NCBI GenBank assembly: GCA_028343615.1 | Contig: JAOLZA010000008.1 | Span: 1 to 56,251 of the forward strand | Direction: 5' to 3' | DNA: 56,251 nucleotides | Source of the DNA: Verrucomicrobiota bacterium | GTDB lineage: Bacteria; Verrucomicrobiota; Verrucomicrobiia; Limisphaerales; UBA1100 | Shown here: positions 1-9,300 of the stretch, piece by piece | Layout of the letters: each line of letters opens with the position of its first letter | Numbering within the stretch: the first letter of the stretch is position 1 | Translations under genes and position numbers: made by a program | Notes under the pieces: model-generated | Told to the model about the DNA's origin: nothing | Seen by the model: the letters and a program-made list of their open reading frames with translations, nothing else | Databases searched by the model: none

Positions 1-230
1 TGCACATCCTCGCGCAGGCGTTCTTTGATTTGGTCAAACCGTGCCTCGGCATCCACCTCCACACGGGTGAAATCCGGCCTGCGGGTCATGTTGGCTTCCA
101 GCGAATCAGCCGGTGCGACCATTCCCACGCCGTCAGTAGGCTGGGCCTGCGCTTGGGCCGCTTTCTGCGATCCTTGCGCCTGACGCGTTGTATTGAGGCT
201 AACTTCTTTCATGGCAACCATCCCAAACAT
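1..230 (-). CDS. Partial small protein, possibly FlgM-like, cut by the left window edge
   Basis: The frame is open from the left edge to in-frame ATGs at 230, 221 and 212; none has a clear Shine-Dalgarno, so the start is undecided. The visible part is about 70 residues: a Gln/Ala-rich, probably disordered N-terminus, then a stretch reading DFTRVEVDAEARFDQIKERL. The layout of a disordered N-terminus followed by an amphipathic helix near the end is like the anti-sigma-28 factor FlgM, and fliA lies upstream on the same strand, but similarity is too weak to name it. It follows the lipoprotein gene, separated by an A/T-rich hairpin at 244-262. Confidence 0.45.
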   Translation of the reverse strand, partial: MFGMVAMKEVSLNTTRQAQGSQKAAQAQAQPTDGVGMVAPADSLEANMTRRPDFTRVEVDAEARFDQIKERLREDV

Positions 231-243
231 CGTGTATTTCCCA

Positions 244-262
244 GAAAAAACAAGGTTTTTTC
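244..262 (-). terminator. A/T-rich inverted repeat between two minus-strand genes
   Basis: GAAAAAAC at 244-251 and GTTTTTTC at 255-262 are perfect inverted repeats around a 3-base loop. Weak outer pairing of GTGTA (232-236) with TACAC (266-270) could extend it. It lies just after the stop of the lipoprotein gene at 274. It could be a weak terminator or attenuator ahead of the next gene, but the stem has little G+C. Confidence 0.35.
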
Positions 263-273
263 GCGTACACAAC

Positions 274-1107
274 TCAGGTGGCGCCGGGAATCGGGGGCAG
301 CGGCGCTGGGTCTTTCGACCCTTCTGGCACCGTTGACCCTTCCGATTGGGGCTCCTCTTCGGGAGGCTCCACCGGTTCAGGATTTCCGGACACCCTCTGA
401 CTATCCTTAGTATCGGCAGCTAACAGCATCTCTTTAGCATTTTTTTCAGTTAAATACTGGAAAATTGTTCCGAGTGAATAACGCCCTAATTCACGGGGTG
501 AATTGAGGATCAACAGCTCTGTAGCCGCCAAAATACTAGAAGATTGCCTCTCGCGGATATGCCGGCGAAGGCTGTTATTCACCGTCGTTTGCCCTGCATC
601 AAAAACCTCATCAGTAGCCCAAATCAATTCGCCATCTTCGAGGCTAAAGAGATGCAGCTTCCAGCCTACGCCGATGGGCGGATACGCTCGGTAAGTAGTC
701 AGCTCGCAAAAGAGCACCGCTTGGCAGCCAGTTTCCTTGGCCAGCATGGGCAGGAAATCAAAAGGCAACGTTGCATCAGCATAAATTGCTCGCTCGTTGA
801 ACAACCCGTGCAGCCGGTGAGGCGTTACCGTGACCACCTCAAACAAGCGCGCGCGTGAAAGCTCCTCGGTGAGTACCGCTTGAAGTAACGGCACACCGCG
901 GTCAGCGGGCGCGTTGCCACGGCCGGGCGTCAGCGGCATCACCGCCACGCGCAGCAGATCAGTCGGTAAACCGCCGGGCGCGAGGTGCGTATTGGATGGC
1001 GCGTGGAAGGGCCCCATATAGGCGCCCTTATCCGTGCGCTCGAGGGCGGCACAGCCTGCCAGCAAACCACTTGCGGCCGTGAGAGTTAAGATGCGGAATA
1101 TTTTCAT
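274..1107 (-). CDS. Outer-membrane-type lipoprotein with LpoB/CsgG-like domain
   Basis: The 277-residue protein opens with a lipoprotein signal peptide (MKIFRILTLTAASGLLAGC) whose LLAG-C lipobox predicts lipidation at Cys19. Residues about 50-190 resemble the TolB N-terminal/LpoB/CsgG fold: RVAVMPL strand, an L..EL...F.VV segment, a 'CQAVLFCELTTYRAYPP' strand pair and an ending 'GELIWATDEVFDAG'. The last 50 residues are Pro/Glu-rich and probably disordered. Its start is 16 bases after the fliD stop and lacks a clear Shine-Dalgarno, so it is probably translated by coupling in the fliD transcript. In that place an envelope factor for flagellum assembly is plausible (inference). The substrate or partner is not visible. 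Confidence 0.75.
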   Translation of the reverse strand: MKIFRILTLTAASGLLAGCAALERTDKGAYMGPFHAPSNTHLAPGGLPTDLLRVAVMPLTPGRGNAPADRGVPLLQAVLTEELSRARLFEVVTVTPHRLHGLFNERAIYADATLPFDFLPMLAKETGCQAVLFCELTTYRAYPPIGVGWKLHLFSLEDGELIWATDEVFDAGQTTVNNSLRRHIRERQSSSILAATELLILNSPRELGRYSLGTIFQYLTEKNAKEMLLAADTKDSQRVSGNPEPVEPPEEEPQSEGSTVPEGSKDPAPLPPIPGAT

Positions 1108-1123
1108 AATGATTAATTTAAGA

Positions 1124-3070
1124 TTATTTGAAACGAGAGGCGAGGAAGCTCATTTGTTGGTTTACCTTAGATTGTGAAGTTTCCATCGCTACGAATCCGC
1201 GGATGAGTTGGTCGCGTTTGGATTGGACCATTCGTTCATGATCAGCGATTTGCTTGGTGATGTCGGTCACCTGATCGGTCATGTTTTTCTGGGTGGAGGC
1301 CATCGCGCCATCGTCATCTAGTACGTTGTCCAAATAATCGTAAATGGAGATGCCCACGCCGTAGGTTTCTGTGGTGAAGAGGCTCTTGACTTGGCCGAGA
1401 TTATCACGCAAGGCACTGTCAAGTTTCTCTGAATCATCCAGTGTAATTTCATTCGTATAACCGCTAGATGCGTAGCCGATCGATTCTAGGCGCTTGATGG
1501 TGCTGGTGATGCCGGTGACACTGCCGGTGATTTTGGAGCGTAACTCACGCGCGATTTCCGTGGGCAACGCTTCCGCGGCCAACACGCCCAGCGTGACCTT
1601 GCCATCCGGATCTGTACTGCTGGCGATTTGCGACGAGATGAGTGACTGCACTTTATTGAGTTGCGCAATCAAATCGGAGATAGCGGTCTTGACCACTTCG
1701 GTGTCGGATTGAACGGTAATCGTAGATTTTTTGGGATTGCTATCCAGAAAATACACGTCACCGGTTTGGGCGCTGGTAAGGTTCACCGCGCTCGTACCTG
1801 CTTCAGCATCAGCCTTGGTGGTGTGTAGTGTAAAACTGTTGTTAGCCGCCACTTTTACATAATAAGTGGTGCTACTGGAAAGCCCGCCTGGCACGGAGCC
1901 GGGGCTGTAGATCGTCACAGCGTCGCCGGTGGAATAGCCGTGGCTTTCGGTGGTGGTCACGCTTTCGCCGGAGGTATCCACGCTACTAATGCGCGAAGCA
2001 CCGCTAGCTTGGGTCGCGGTGACAGAGAGACCTTGGACGCCTGAACTGTTTTGAGTGATGGTGTTGCTGCGGCTTTCGAGCGGGCCGTTGTCATTCACAT
2101 TGTAGAGCAAATTGTTGCCACGCGAAAGACTGCCGCTGTTGGCGGTGAGCAGCCGCGTCTTGGCTAAAAAATCTCCGCTCACATCTTCGAGTGTGATGCC
2201 CACGTCACCCTCTGTTTTGTTGGTGATGAGGAATCGATCATTCACCGTATCGTAGTTTGCATAGACGCCGGCTTCGGAATTGTTGATGTTGTCGAGGATA
2301 TCTGTGATGTTATCGGTAGAGGAATAGGTGATGGAGGTTTCGTTGATTTTGAACGAGCCGCTGGCGCTGCCAGCGCCGTCGGTAAAGTTGGCTTCGTCAA
2401 CAGTTTTGGAAAGATTCATGCCGCCGACATTGGCGCCGCTGGTGATGCTATTGGTGCCGTTAGCATTCAGGCGCAAGGCTTGCAGCAGGTTGCTGGTATC
2501 TGTGGCGCTGCCTAGTACGATGGTACTGGAATCGGTGAAAGTGATTTTGTCGTTGGCCACCGAGTAATCGAAGCTGCCGCCCACTGCGGATTTGATGGCG
2601 GCGAGTGTGGTGTCCAGCGAGTCACTGGTGGCCACGGTGATTTGTTCGCCTTGCACGGTGACGGTGCCTTCGGTGACGGCGATGGCAAATCCGCTGGAAT
2701 CGAGCGCGGCGTTGGTGGTGACGCTTGCGCCCACGTCGGCATTGCCCAGTTGTTTGGCGGCAGTGGCGAGCTGGTAAATTTCAAACCGATAATCGCCCGA
2801 AGACGTACCTGCTTGGGCGGTGGCAGTGGTGTGCGTTTGGTTGGAAGTGACCGAGCGACTGTCGTAAAGGTCGGTTTCCTTAAGTGTATTGGAATTGGTT
2901 TTGAGCGTGGTTAGCTCATTCTTGAGCTTAGTGAGCGCGCTATTTTTCTGGCCAAGGGTGCGTTGCTCCACGCGCATACGCCGCTGAGGCGCTCGCTCCA
3001 CGTTCGAGAGCTGGTCGACCATCGATTTCCAGTCAAAACCGGTAACTAAGCCTGCTACTTGTAAATCCAT
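1124..3070 (-). CDS. fliD: Flagellar hook-associated protein 2, filament cap FliD
   Basis: The 648-residue protein has the classic FliD N-terminus (DLQVAGLVTGFDWKSMVDQL then ERAPQRRM), a heptad-rich region after it, and a C-terminal helical end typical of the cap's D0/D1 coiled coil. FliD caps the growing filament and promotes flagellin folding. Between about residues 360 and 442 there is an inserted module (HGYSTGD...VPGGL...TYYVKV...FTLHTTKADAEAG) that occurs twice more in FlgE of this window. The start at 3070 has an AAGGAA Shine-Dalgarno. A sigma-54 promoter (3111-3129) and a hairpin at the predicted transcript 5' end lie immediately upstream, so it begins its own transcription unit with the lipoprotein gene. 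Confidence 0.95.
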   Translation of the reverse strand: MDLQVAGLVTGFDWKSMVDQLSNVERAPQRRMRVEQRTLGQKNSALTKLKNELTTLKTNSNTLKETDLYDSRSVTSNQTHTTATAQAGTSSGDYRFEIYQLATAAKQLGNADVGASVTTNAALDSSGFAIAVTEGTVTVQGEQITVATSDSLDTTLAAIKSAVGGSFDYSVANDKITFTDSSTIVLGSATDTSNLLQALRLNANGTNSITSGANVGGMNLSKTVDEANFTDGAGSASGSFKINETSITYSSTDNITDILDNINNSEAGVYANYDTVNDRFLITNKTEGDVGITLEDVSGDFLAKTRLLTANSGSLSRGNNLLYNVNDNGPLESRSNTITQNSSGVQGLSVTATQASGASRISSVDTSGESVTTTESHGYSTGDAVTIYSPGSVPGGLSSSTTYYVKVAANNSFTLHTTKADAEAGTSAVNLTSAQTGDVYFLDSNPKKSTITVQSDTEVVKTAISDLIAQLNKVQSLISSQIASSTDPDGKVTLGVLAAEALPTEIARELRSKITGSVTGITSTIKRLESIGYASSGYTNEITLDDSEKLDSALRDNLGQVKSLFTTETYGVGISIYDYLDNVLDDDGAMASTQKNMTDQVTDITKQIADHERMVQSKRDQLIRGFVAMETSQSKVNQQMSFLASRFK

Positions 3071-3083
3071 TAGATTTCCTTAG

Positions 3084-3102
3084 GGACACAACACAAGTGT
3101 CC
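3084..3102 (-). promoter_or_regulatory. Stem-loop at the predicted 5' end of fliD mRNA
   Basis: GGACAC (3084-3089 on the plus strand) and GTGTCC (3097-3102) pair perfectly around a 7-base loop. The predicted sigma-54 start site (12 bases past the -12 GC) falls at about 3102, so the transcript would begin with this hairpin, followed directly by the AAGGAA ribosome binding site. Such 5'-terminal hairpins can protect mRNA from 5'-end-dependent decay; that role is inferred. Confidence 0.5.
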
Positions 3103-3110
3103 GGCTAGTC

Positions 3111-3129
3111 ACAGCAAGTAAGATGCCAG
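3111..3129 (-). promoter_or_regulatory. Sigma-54 promoter of fliD
   Basis: On the minus strand the site reads CTGGCATCTTACTTGCTGT: TGGCA and TTGC elements with the GG and GC doublets separated by exactly 10 bases. It lies in the short gap between the Cys-containing protein gene and fliD, with the expected start site about 32 bases before the fliD ATG. It matches six other sites of this window, including the GCTGY extension. Confidence 0.85.
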
Positions 3130-3141
3130 AAATGGCGGAAA

Positions 3142-3576
3142 TTAGTAATCGCAGTCGAGCAGGATTGTCTCGCCGCAAGTGCAGCCCACGCGGATGCGCT
3201 TGATGATTTCATCCTCACGCTCATATTCTATGGAGGCAAGCTTGGGAGTTTCCTCGTCTTCGCCGGCTGCTACGTCAGCTGGGATTGCGGGAACCGTGAT
3301 CTTAATTTCCGGCAACGCAACGCGCGCAGGCGCAGCGTTCACGGCGGCTTCAATTTGGGTGATGGCCTTTTCTGCAGCTTCGCCGGTGAGACCGCCTTCC
3401 TGAATTATTTGCCGGATGTGTCCGGCCAAATCTACCGCTTCAGCGCGGGTCACCGCAGTGGGCACGGGAGCGTCCAGCTCATCGGTCTCCAAGCCGGGAA
3501 CTTCGCGCCGCACAAATTGGGGGGGCTCCGAGGGTTCGCCCAGATCGCCGCCAAATGGAATGAATTCACGTGCCAT
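3142..3576 (-). CDS. Small protein of unknown function with a C-terminal CxC motif
   Basis: I do not recognise this 144-residue protein. It starts MAREFIPFGGDLGEP, has a middle segment predicted to contain a helix (AVDLAGHIRQIIQEGGLTGE), a Pro/Ala-rich linker, and ends EDEIIKRIRVGCTCGETILLDCDY, with Cys-X-Cys plus a third Cys that could bind metal or form a disulfide. No signal peptide or membrane segment is seen. It lies 4 bases after the motB stop, and its own start has no strong Shine-Dalgarno, so translational coupling with motB is likely. Its place between motB and fliD suggests a flagellar accessory role (inference). A 7-C run occurs in the coding strand near 3519-3525. Confidence 0.7.
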   Translation of the reverse strand: MAREFIPFGGDLGEPSEPPQFVRREVPGLETDELDAPVPTAVTRAEAVDLAGHIRQIIQEGGLTGEAAEKAITQIEAAVNAAPARVALPEIKITVPAIPADVAAGEDEETPKLASIEYEREDEIIKRIRVGCTCGETILLDCDY

Positions 3577-3580
3577 GATT

Positions 3581-4303
3581 TTAGGGCCCGGCCCCAGCGC
3601 GCACCATGATGGTCACTCGGTCGTGATGAGAATGGTTGAGGTCGTGTAATTTATTTTTGAGCGGTTTACTGCTGCTGAAGCCGGCCACCTTGATAAATTG
3701 TTCGGACTTCATCGCTTTGCGGTCCATAGCCGCCCGAGCAACAAGTGCCCGATCGGTGGAAAGGGCCCAGGTGTCTACCGGTTTTTCATCCAGTTCCAAA
3801 TTGCTTGCGGTGTGCCCCTCCACTTCCACGCGCGTGGATCGGTGCCGCGCCAGCACAAAAGACAGAACTTCAAACACAGTCTGCCCATATTTCGTGAGCC
3901 CGTCGGTTGGACCCTCGAAAAGTCGCCGATTCGGGTCGTTATAAAATTCGATCAACAATCCTTCACTAGTCATCTTTACCCGCATGGTTTTCATGTCGAT
4001 GAAGTTTGGGTTGTCTGCGAACACTTCGACAATGTCCTTGTTAATCCGGCGCATCATTTGAAGGTCAATGGCCGAGGCATTGTCGAACACCGAGCGCTTG
4101 GCTTCGATGAGATCCGCATTCTGGATGGGGATGATGCCCACCGACATTTTGGTGACACTCTTGAATCGTGTATTGAAATATTGTTGCACTTCGCCCTTTA
4201 CCTTTTCGTCCTGATTCAGGATCCACAACAACATAAACAGCGCCATCATCGCGGTCACAAAGTCCGCGAATGCCACCTTCCATGCTCCTCCTCCTCCTCC
4301 CAT
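3581..4303 (-). CDS. motB: Flagellar motor stator protein MotB
   Basis: The 240-residue protein starts with a glycine run and the MotB plug/TM signature AWKVAFADFVTAMMALFMLLWIL, with the ion-translocating Asp at about residue 14. A C-terminal OmpA/peptidoglycan-binding domain follows (TRVEVEGHTASN and DRALVARAAMDRK). MotB anchors the stator to peptidoglycan and, with MotA, conducts the ions that drive rotation. The cytoplasmic N-terminus before the TM is short, about 8 residues, but a GGAG ribosome site 10 bases upstream supports this start. It lies 39 bases after motA. Ion type (H+ or Na+) cannot be told. Confidence 0.93.
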   Translation of the reverse strand: MGGGGGAWKVAFADFVTAMMALFMLLWILNQDEKVKGEVQQYFNTRFKSVTKMSVGIIPIQNADLIEAKRSVFDNASAIDLQMMRRINKDIVEVFADNPNFIDMKTMRVKMTSEGLLIEFYNDPNRRLFEGPTDGLTKYGQTVFEVLSFVLARHRSTRVEVEGHTASNLELDEKPVDTWALSTDRALVARAAMDRKAMKSEQFIKVAGFSSSKPLKNKLHDLNHSHHDRVTIMVRAGAGP

Positions 4304-4342
4304 CGTTTATTTCTCCATCAATAGTGTTTCAGTTGTAGTCAT

Positions 4343-5245
4343 TTACCCTGCGGATTTTAGGGTATCTTCCAGTTCTCCTGAGCCCATACGAACATCGGAT
4401 GTCAGCTCGCGTCGACCCACTTCGCAGGCCACTAGCGGCGGTAAGCCGTTGGCAAAGCTCACAACACCGGCTTTGATGGCCTTCATGTAGGCCATCTCCG
4501 CGTGGCCATTAAATTCTGCGCAGGTGGCAATCGGTCCGACCACGCAGTAAGATCCGAAGATACCAAAAAACGTTCCCGCCAACGCCGTGGCGATGCCTTG
4601 GCCCACAGCCTCACCGCCCTGACCCAGCTTGTACATCATCACCACGATGATACCCAACACCGCCGCCACAATACCAAATGCCGGGAGTCCGTCCGACACT
4701 TTGTTCAAAACCAAAACGGGGTCGTGGTGTTCCTCTTCCATCACGTGAAGGCTTTTGGACATTAGCGGTTCCAGTTGATCCGGCTTGATGCGGCCATCCA
4801 CAATGGGTTTGAGTCCGTCACACATAAATTCTACGGCATGATGATTGCCGTGGAATTTAGGATATTTGGAGAACAAACTGCTGGCTTCTGGATTCATTAC
4901 GTGCTCCTCCAGCGCAATCATACCGCCACGGCGGCCGAGCTGGAATAGCTCATACATACATTTAAAAAGCTCCTCATAATCCGCCTTGCTGAAGGGTGCA
5001 CCTTTTAGAGTGCCTAGCGTTTGTGAGATGACTCCCTTGAGCACGGTCATCGGTGCCATCAGAATCATAGAGCCGATCACCATGCCACCGAGTGCAATGA
5101 ATTCGTTGGCGTGGACGAGACTTATCGCAGCACCCCATTCAGCTTTGGCAAACATTTCAGCCAAGCCGTGGCCACCACCGGCCGCCATGGCAAACCCAGT
5201 GAGTACGCCGATAAAAATGATCAATCCTCCTACAATAACTAGCAT
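4343..5245 (-). CDS. motA: Flagellar motor stator protein MotA
   Basis: The 300-residue integral membrane protein begins MLVIVGGLIIFIGVLTGFAMAAGG and has four hydrophobic segments: two near the N-terminus (about 1-22 and 45-65) and two around residues 180-235. A large cytoplasmic loop between them contains the MotA-type 'RRGGMIALEEHV' torque-loop sequence, where charged residues contact FliG. It forms the stator with MotB and lies upstream of it. The start is supported by a strong AAGGAGG eight bases before ATG. It sits 30 bases downstream of fliA. Confidence 0.94.
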   Translation of the reverse strand: MLVIVGGLIIFIGVLTGFAMAAGGGHGLAEMFAKAEWGAAISLVHANEFIALGGMVIGSMILMAPMTVLKGVISQTLGTLKGAPFSKADYEELFKCMYELFQLGRRGGMIALEEHVMNPEASSLFSKYPKFHGNHHAVEFMCDGLKPIVDGRIKPDQLEPLMSKSLHVMEEEHHDPVLVLNKVSDGLPAFGIVAAVLGIIVVMMYKLGQGGEAVGQGIATALAGTFFGIFGSYCVVGPIATCAEFNGHAEMAYMKAIKAGVVSFANGLPPLVACEVGRRELTSDVRMGSGELEDTLKSAG

Positions 5246-5275
5246 TGTTTTTCCTCCTTAGTTATTACACGTTGT

Positions 5276-6082
5276 TTACACACGCTCCTGTCGTTGTAGA
5301 TACGCACGCAAAGACAAAACTGCCTCGGTGTTCACTTGGCAAACCCGGCTTTCGCTGATATTCATCAGCTCCGCGATGTCTTTCATGCGCAATCCTTCAT
5401 AATAAAACAAGAGTAAAACCTTCTGTTGCTGCCTCGAGAGCTGCAAAATTCGGTCTCGAATCATCGCATGCAACTCGTGTCGACTGGCATTATCAGCTGG
5501 ATCGGGCTGAGTAAGATCGCCCACGTGTTGGTCGCCCGAGCCAAATTCATCGTCGCTTTCGAGCATTTGATGCAGCGGCACAAAAATCACCGGTCGCAGT
5601 TGATCGAGCAAATCACGGTAGCCATCCACCGTGGTGCCAATGCGCGTGGCGATTTCTTCCTCTGTGGGTTGGCGATTGAGTTCGATACGCAGGTTTTCCA
5701 GGCTGCTTTCCAGCTCCCGCCGCCGCGAATAGACCGAGCGCGAAAGCGGTTGCGACTTGCGTATCTCATCCAAAATAGCACCGCGAATCCGCATGCGCGC
5801 ATACGCTTCAAAGGCGACGCCCAAGCTGGGATCAAAGGTGTGAGCGCATTGGATGAGCGCGAGACATGCGATGTTTTTTAAGTCATCGACGTCCACCGTC
5901 ACTCGTACCAAAGGCGCGAAGCGATGTGCCATTTGGCTAATCACCGGCGCATAGTTGGCTAGCAATTCCTCTTCGGCTACTTCGGTGAGGTGGGTCTTTT
6001 GATACGCCCGTGCCGCGGCTACGCGCTGCGGTTGGGGCGGCCGGTTTGTCTTCTGTTCCGGGTTGGTGGTTGCTTGAGCCAT
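5276..6082 (-). CDS. fliA: RNA polymerase sigma-28 factor FliA
   Basis: The 268-residue protein has sigma-70-family regions in order. Region 2 spans roughly residues 40-115 ('DVDDLKNIACLALIQCAHTFDPSLG', 'FEAYARMRIRGAILDEIRK'). Region 3 follows ('ELNRQPTEEEIATRIGTTVDGY'). Region 4 has its helix-turn-helix near the C-terminus ('MKDIAELMNISESRVCQVN'). This is the FliA/WhiG arrangement, which in flagellar hierarchies transcribes late genes such as flagellin. No clear sigma-28 promoter (TAAA-N15-GCCGATAA) was seen in the window, so its targets probably lie outside. It is part of a transcript expected to start from the sigma-54 promoter at 9567-9585. Confidence 0.92.
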   Translation of the reverse strand: MAQATTNPEQKTNRPPQPQRVAAARAYQKTHLTEVAEEELLANYAPVISQMAHRFAPLVRVTVDVDDLKNIACLALIQCAHTFDPSLGVAFEAYARMRIRGAILDEIRKSQPLSRSVYSRRRELESSLENLRIELNRQPTEEEIATRIGTTVDGYRDLLDQLRPVIFVPLHQMLESDDEFGSGDQHVGDLTQPDPADNASRHELHAMIRDRILQLSRQQQKVLLLFYYEGLRMKDIAELMNISESRVCQVNTEAVLSLRAYLQRQERV

Positions 6083-6096
6083 GGGTCAAATTCTTC

Positions 6097-6381
6097 CTAA
6101 GCGGGAGGGGCCTCCTGTTGGGCCGCGGCCTGAGCTTCGGCCTGAGCTTCGACTTGAGCCTGTTGCTGTCGTTTCATTTCCGCTTGAGTCTGCTCTTGTC
6201 GGGCGCTCACCAAGCTGGCCAACCACAGGCGCATCCACCAATGGCCCACCAGCCCAAATGCCAGCGCGGCGATGGCGGCACTGGTGAGCGTACGATCCCA
6301 GCTGCGGTCTTGATAAAATCCCAAACCGCAAATAAGGGCAAAACCGAACGCTCCCGCAAGGGTGGTGACCAGTTGGGTCAT
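6097..6381 (-). CDS. Small two-helix membrane protein of unknown function
   Basis: The 94-residue protein has two hydrophobic segments (about residues 4-20 and 30-55), followed by an Ala/Gln/Glu-rich tail (QAQVEAQAEAQAAAQQ) predicted to form a cytoplasmic helix. The start has a strong AAGGAGG site and its ATG overlaps the stop of the Sel1 gene as ATGA, so the two are translationally coupled. It ends 14 bases before fliA. I do not recognise the family; position suggests a flagellar or membrane accessory function only by association. Confidence 0.7.
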   Translation of the reverse strand: MTQLVTTLAGAFGFALICGLGFYQDRSWDRTLTSAAIAALAFGLVGHWWMRLWLASLVSARQEQTQAEMKRQQQAQVEAQAEAQAAAQQEAPPA

Positions 6382-9300
6382 GGCCGTGTTCCTCCTTTTG
6401 CAGCGACTTTCGTGGCAGTAGTAGGTGCCTCGTCGCCAGACACCTGCACCAATACCATAGCCGCCCGTGCTTTGGCGAGCAGGTAAGCTTGTGGATCGAG
6501 TTTCTCGCTCGCCGCGAGCTTGGGTATTGAAGGCGGACGCGTGTGGTAGCCTACATCGGGCAGGCGATTGAGGAACGCGATCAGATGATCCGTCTTTAAA
6601 ACGTGTTTGTCGTAGGAACTGAAATTTTGAAACACGTCCGGAGTGCGACCCGAGTAGCCCGGGAAAAACATGCCGATCGCCTGGCCTTGCTTGTTGAGCA
6701 GCGCGGCGCCACGGAAGCCCGGCGTGCTGCGGATCATCTTGAACTGTGCGTCGCCCAACGCTTTTTCCAGAGAGGTGAAGTTGTTTTCCAAGCCGTCGAA
6801 CGGGCCCACCAAAGTTTCTTCAACCAGCTTGGATAGCCGGAGCGTTATTCCGTTCGCCGGCCCCACCATGCCGGGAACGACAGAAACCTGCAGCAATGCG
6901 CGGCCTTCTTCAACCTGATCCAGCGGGGGCGCAAAGCGTATGTGGCGGCCATCTAAAATTACCCATTCGCCTGCGCTAAATTCTTTTGTCTGAGGTTGTG
7001 GTAGCGTGTGCCAGCGTTTCTTTACCGCATCGTACCAGAGTTTATTCTTCAACAAATAACCGATGCGCAGGTCGGCATTACCCAGCAGATTGTGGGTGGC
7101 ATGCAGCGCGGCTTTCAGTCGCTTGAGGCTGTCTGATTGCAGTCGGTGAAGGTTATCGCCCTGCGGCATATCTTCGTCTTTGCTCGTATTGGGTGTGCCA
7201 CGTTTGTCGAGGTACTTATCGAATGTGAACACCACCCGATCGCCGAGTGAAGGGTTGTGCAGCGTAAAAAATCGAGGATCGGCTTGAGCCCCCAGAATGG
7301 CAGCAATCCGGGAATTTGCCAGTGCCGCGCGCGGGCCGGGGCCTTGTTTGCTAAAGGTAAATTGATTGCCTAGTATCTGCACCGGATCACGGTGGCGTGC
7401 ACCGTGGCTGTAGCTTAGAGGGAGGACGGGGAATTGATAATTTCCATTCACCTTGAGGAGTAGATATTGATCCAGATCGCCGCTCAATATTACTTCTTGC
7501 GCGGGGAACGCACCATTTTCTGTCACCACCTGAAATCGTTTGCCGCTGCGCTTGAGATGTTTGCCGGTGATCACGTAGCCGTTTTGGGAAACAAAAAATC
7601 CGGTCGACCAATCCCGCGCGGCGAACGAGGCACTTGATTGGGCGTCCACCATCGGGCTGGGTGACTTGGGTGCAGCCAATTCAGCCTGCAATTGTCGGGC
7701 CAACGTGGTTGCGTCGCGTAGTTGCTCTGGGGTGAGTAATCTTTGCAAAGAATCTCGGCCGGTAATGGCCGCTTGCTGATGCTGGCGTGCGGCCAGCCAC
7801 CACCACGCATACGCGCGCACTGGGTCGTCCCCACCGAGCATTTCTTGTTGCGGCTCAGGCATTTCGCTCGGTTGCTCGGTGTCATACCATTTCCCCAAAA
7901 TATCCGCGGCATGGTTGCCTTGGCCCACCGGCACCAGCAATTCCAGCTGTTCCACGTTGGTCTTATCGTGCACTGGAGAGTATTGCGCCACCGCGCTGGC
8001 CAGCACCGCACTGGCCTTGGCCAGCTCGGCTGGTAGGGTGGCTGCCGGGTGCGCCTTGGCAAAGTCGGCGGCTACCTGAAGGGTCACCTGTTCGCCTGCG
8101 CGGCGACCCTGATAATAAAACAAGCCGAGATTATATTGGCTGGGTGCATGTTTCATGCTGGCGGCCTGACGGTAGAGTATAAAGGCGCGCGGCAAATTTG
8201 GAGGCACGCCGAGGCCGTTTTCGTGCAGTTGAGCGAGGTTATAAAAGGAATCGGGTTGTTTGGGTTCAACTTTAACAGCTTGTTCCAGCCAGTAAGCCGC
8301 ACGCGCCGCATCAGATTTCACTCCGTGGCCTTGTTGATACATCACGCCCAGCGCGTGTAGTGAGGGACCATACTTCTGCTGGGCGGCCAATAGAAAATGA
8401 TCGTGCGCGTCCTGATATAATCGGTTCTCCGATGGAAGCACTCGGCCGTCGCCGTCTTTATCCCAAATCTTGAGTTGCTCCGGCGTGAGCGCGGCCAGTT
8501 TAACGCGGTTCCCTTGAGTGTAATAGAGTATACCAAGCTGATGATACGCCGCCACGACACCCTGCCCAGCGGCACGGCGCAGGTATTGTTCGGCAAGTGC
8601 AGGGTCGGGGGCAATCACCTGATTGAGATGCTTCAGTCCGTTCTGGTGTATGCGTCCGAGATTATATTGAGCTACTGAATGGCCCTGTTGGGCGGCGAGC
8701 TGGTAGAGTTCCTTTGCCTTCATCACGTCACGTTCTACGCCCCGGCCGGTTTCATAAAGATACGCAAGGCTTGCCTGTGCCATGGCGTGCCGCGATCGGG
8801 TGGCGCGTTCGTACTCCGCTGCGGCTTCTTTAAATTTACCGATCCGTTGGCAAATTAGGCCGAGGTTATAATAGTCGGTGGCGTCACTGGAAATGGCGTA
8901 GGGATCATAAGGGTTTTTGGTGGCGCGTGGTTTATGCAACCGAGGATCGGGTACTCCATACTTGATGAGATGCTCATAAAGATCCCAGCGCGCGAAGATT
9001 TGCCGCTTGGCGGCGGTGGAGGCGGCGTTCTCGTCCATACCGCGTCGTTGGAACACGCGGGCAACATCTTCCGTAATCTGATTATATCGTTTTTTTTGCT
9101 GGTCGTTGGCACCGACTGGTGGTTTGAGTCGATGCAACCAATCCTCAGGACTGGGTTTGACACCTTCCCTGGGCAGCAGTGGAGCCAAATGATGCGCCAA
9201 CGCAAACGGGCCGCATAAAGGCCGTTGAGTCCATGGGGCTGCCGGGAATTTATTTTCCCCGCGGGCCTCGGCATGATCCAAGCCTTGAAGGTGGCCTACA

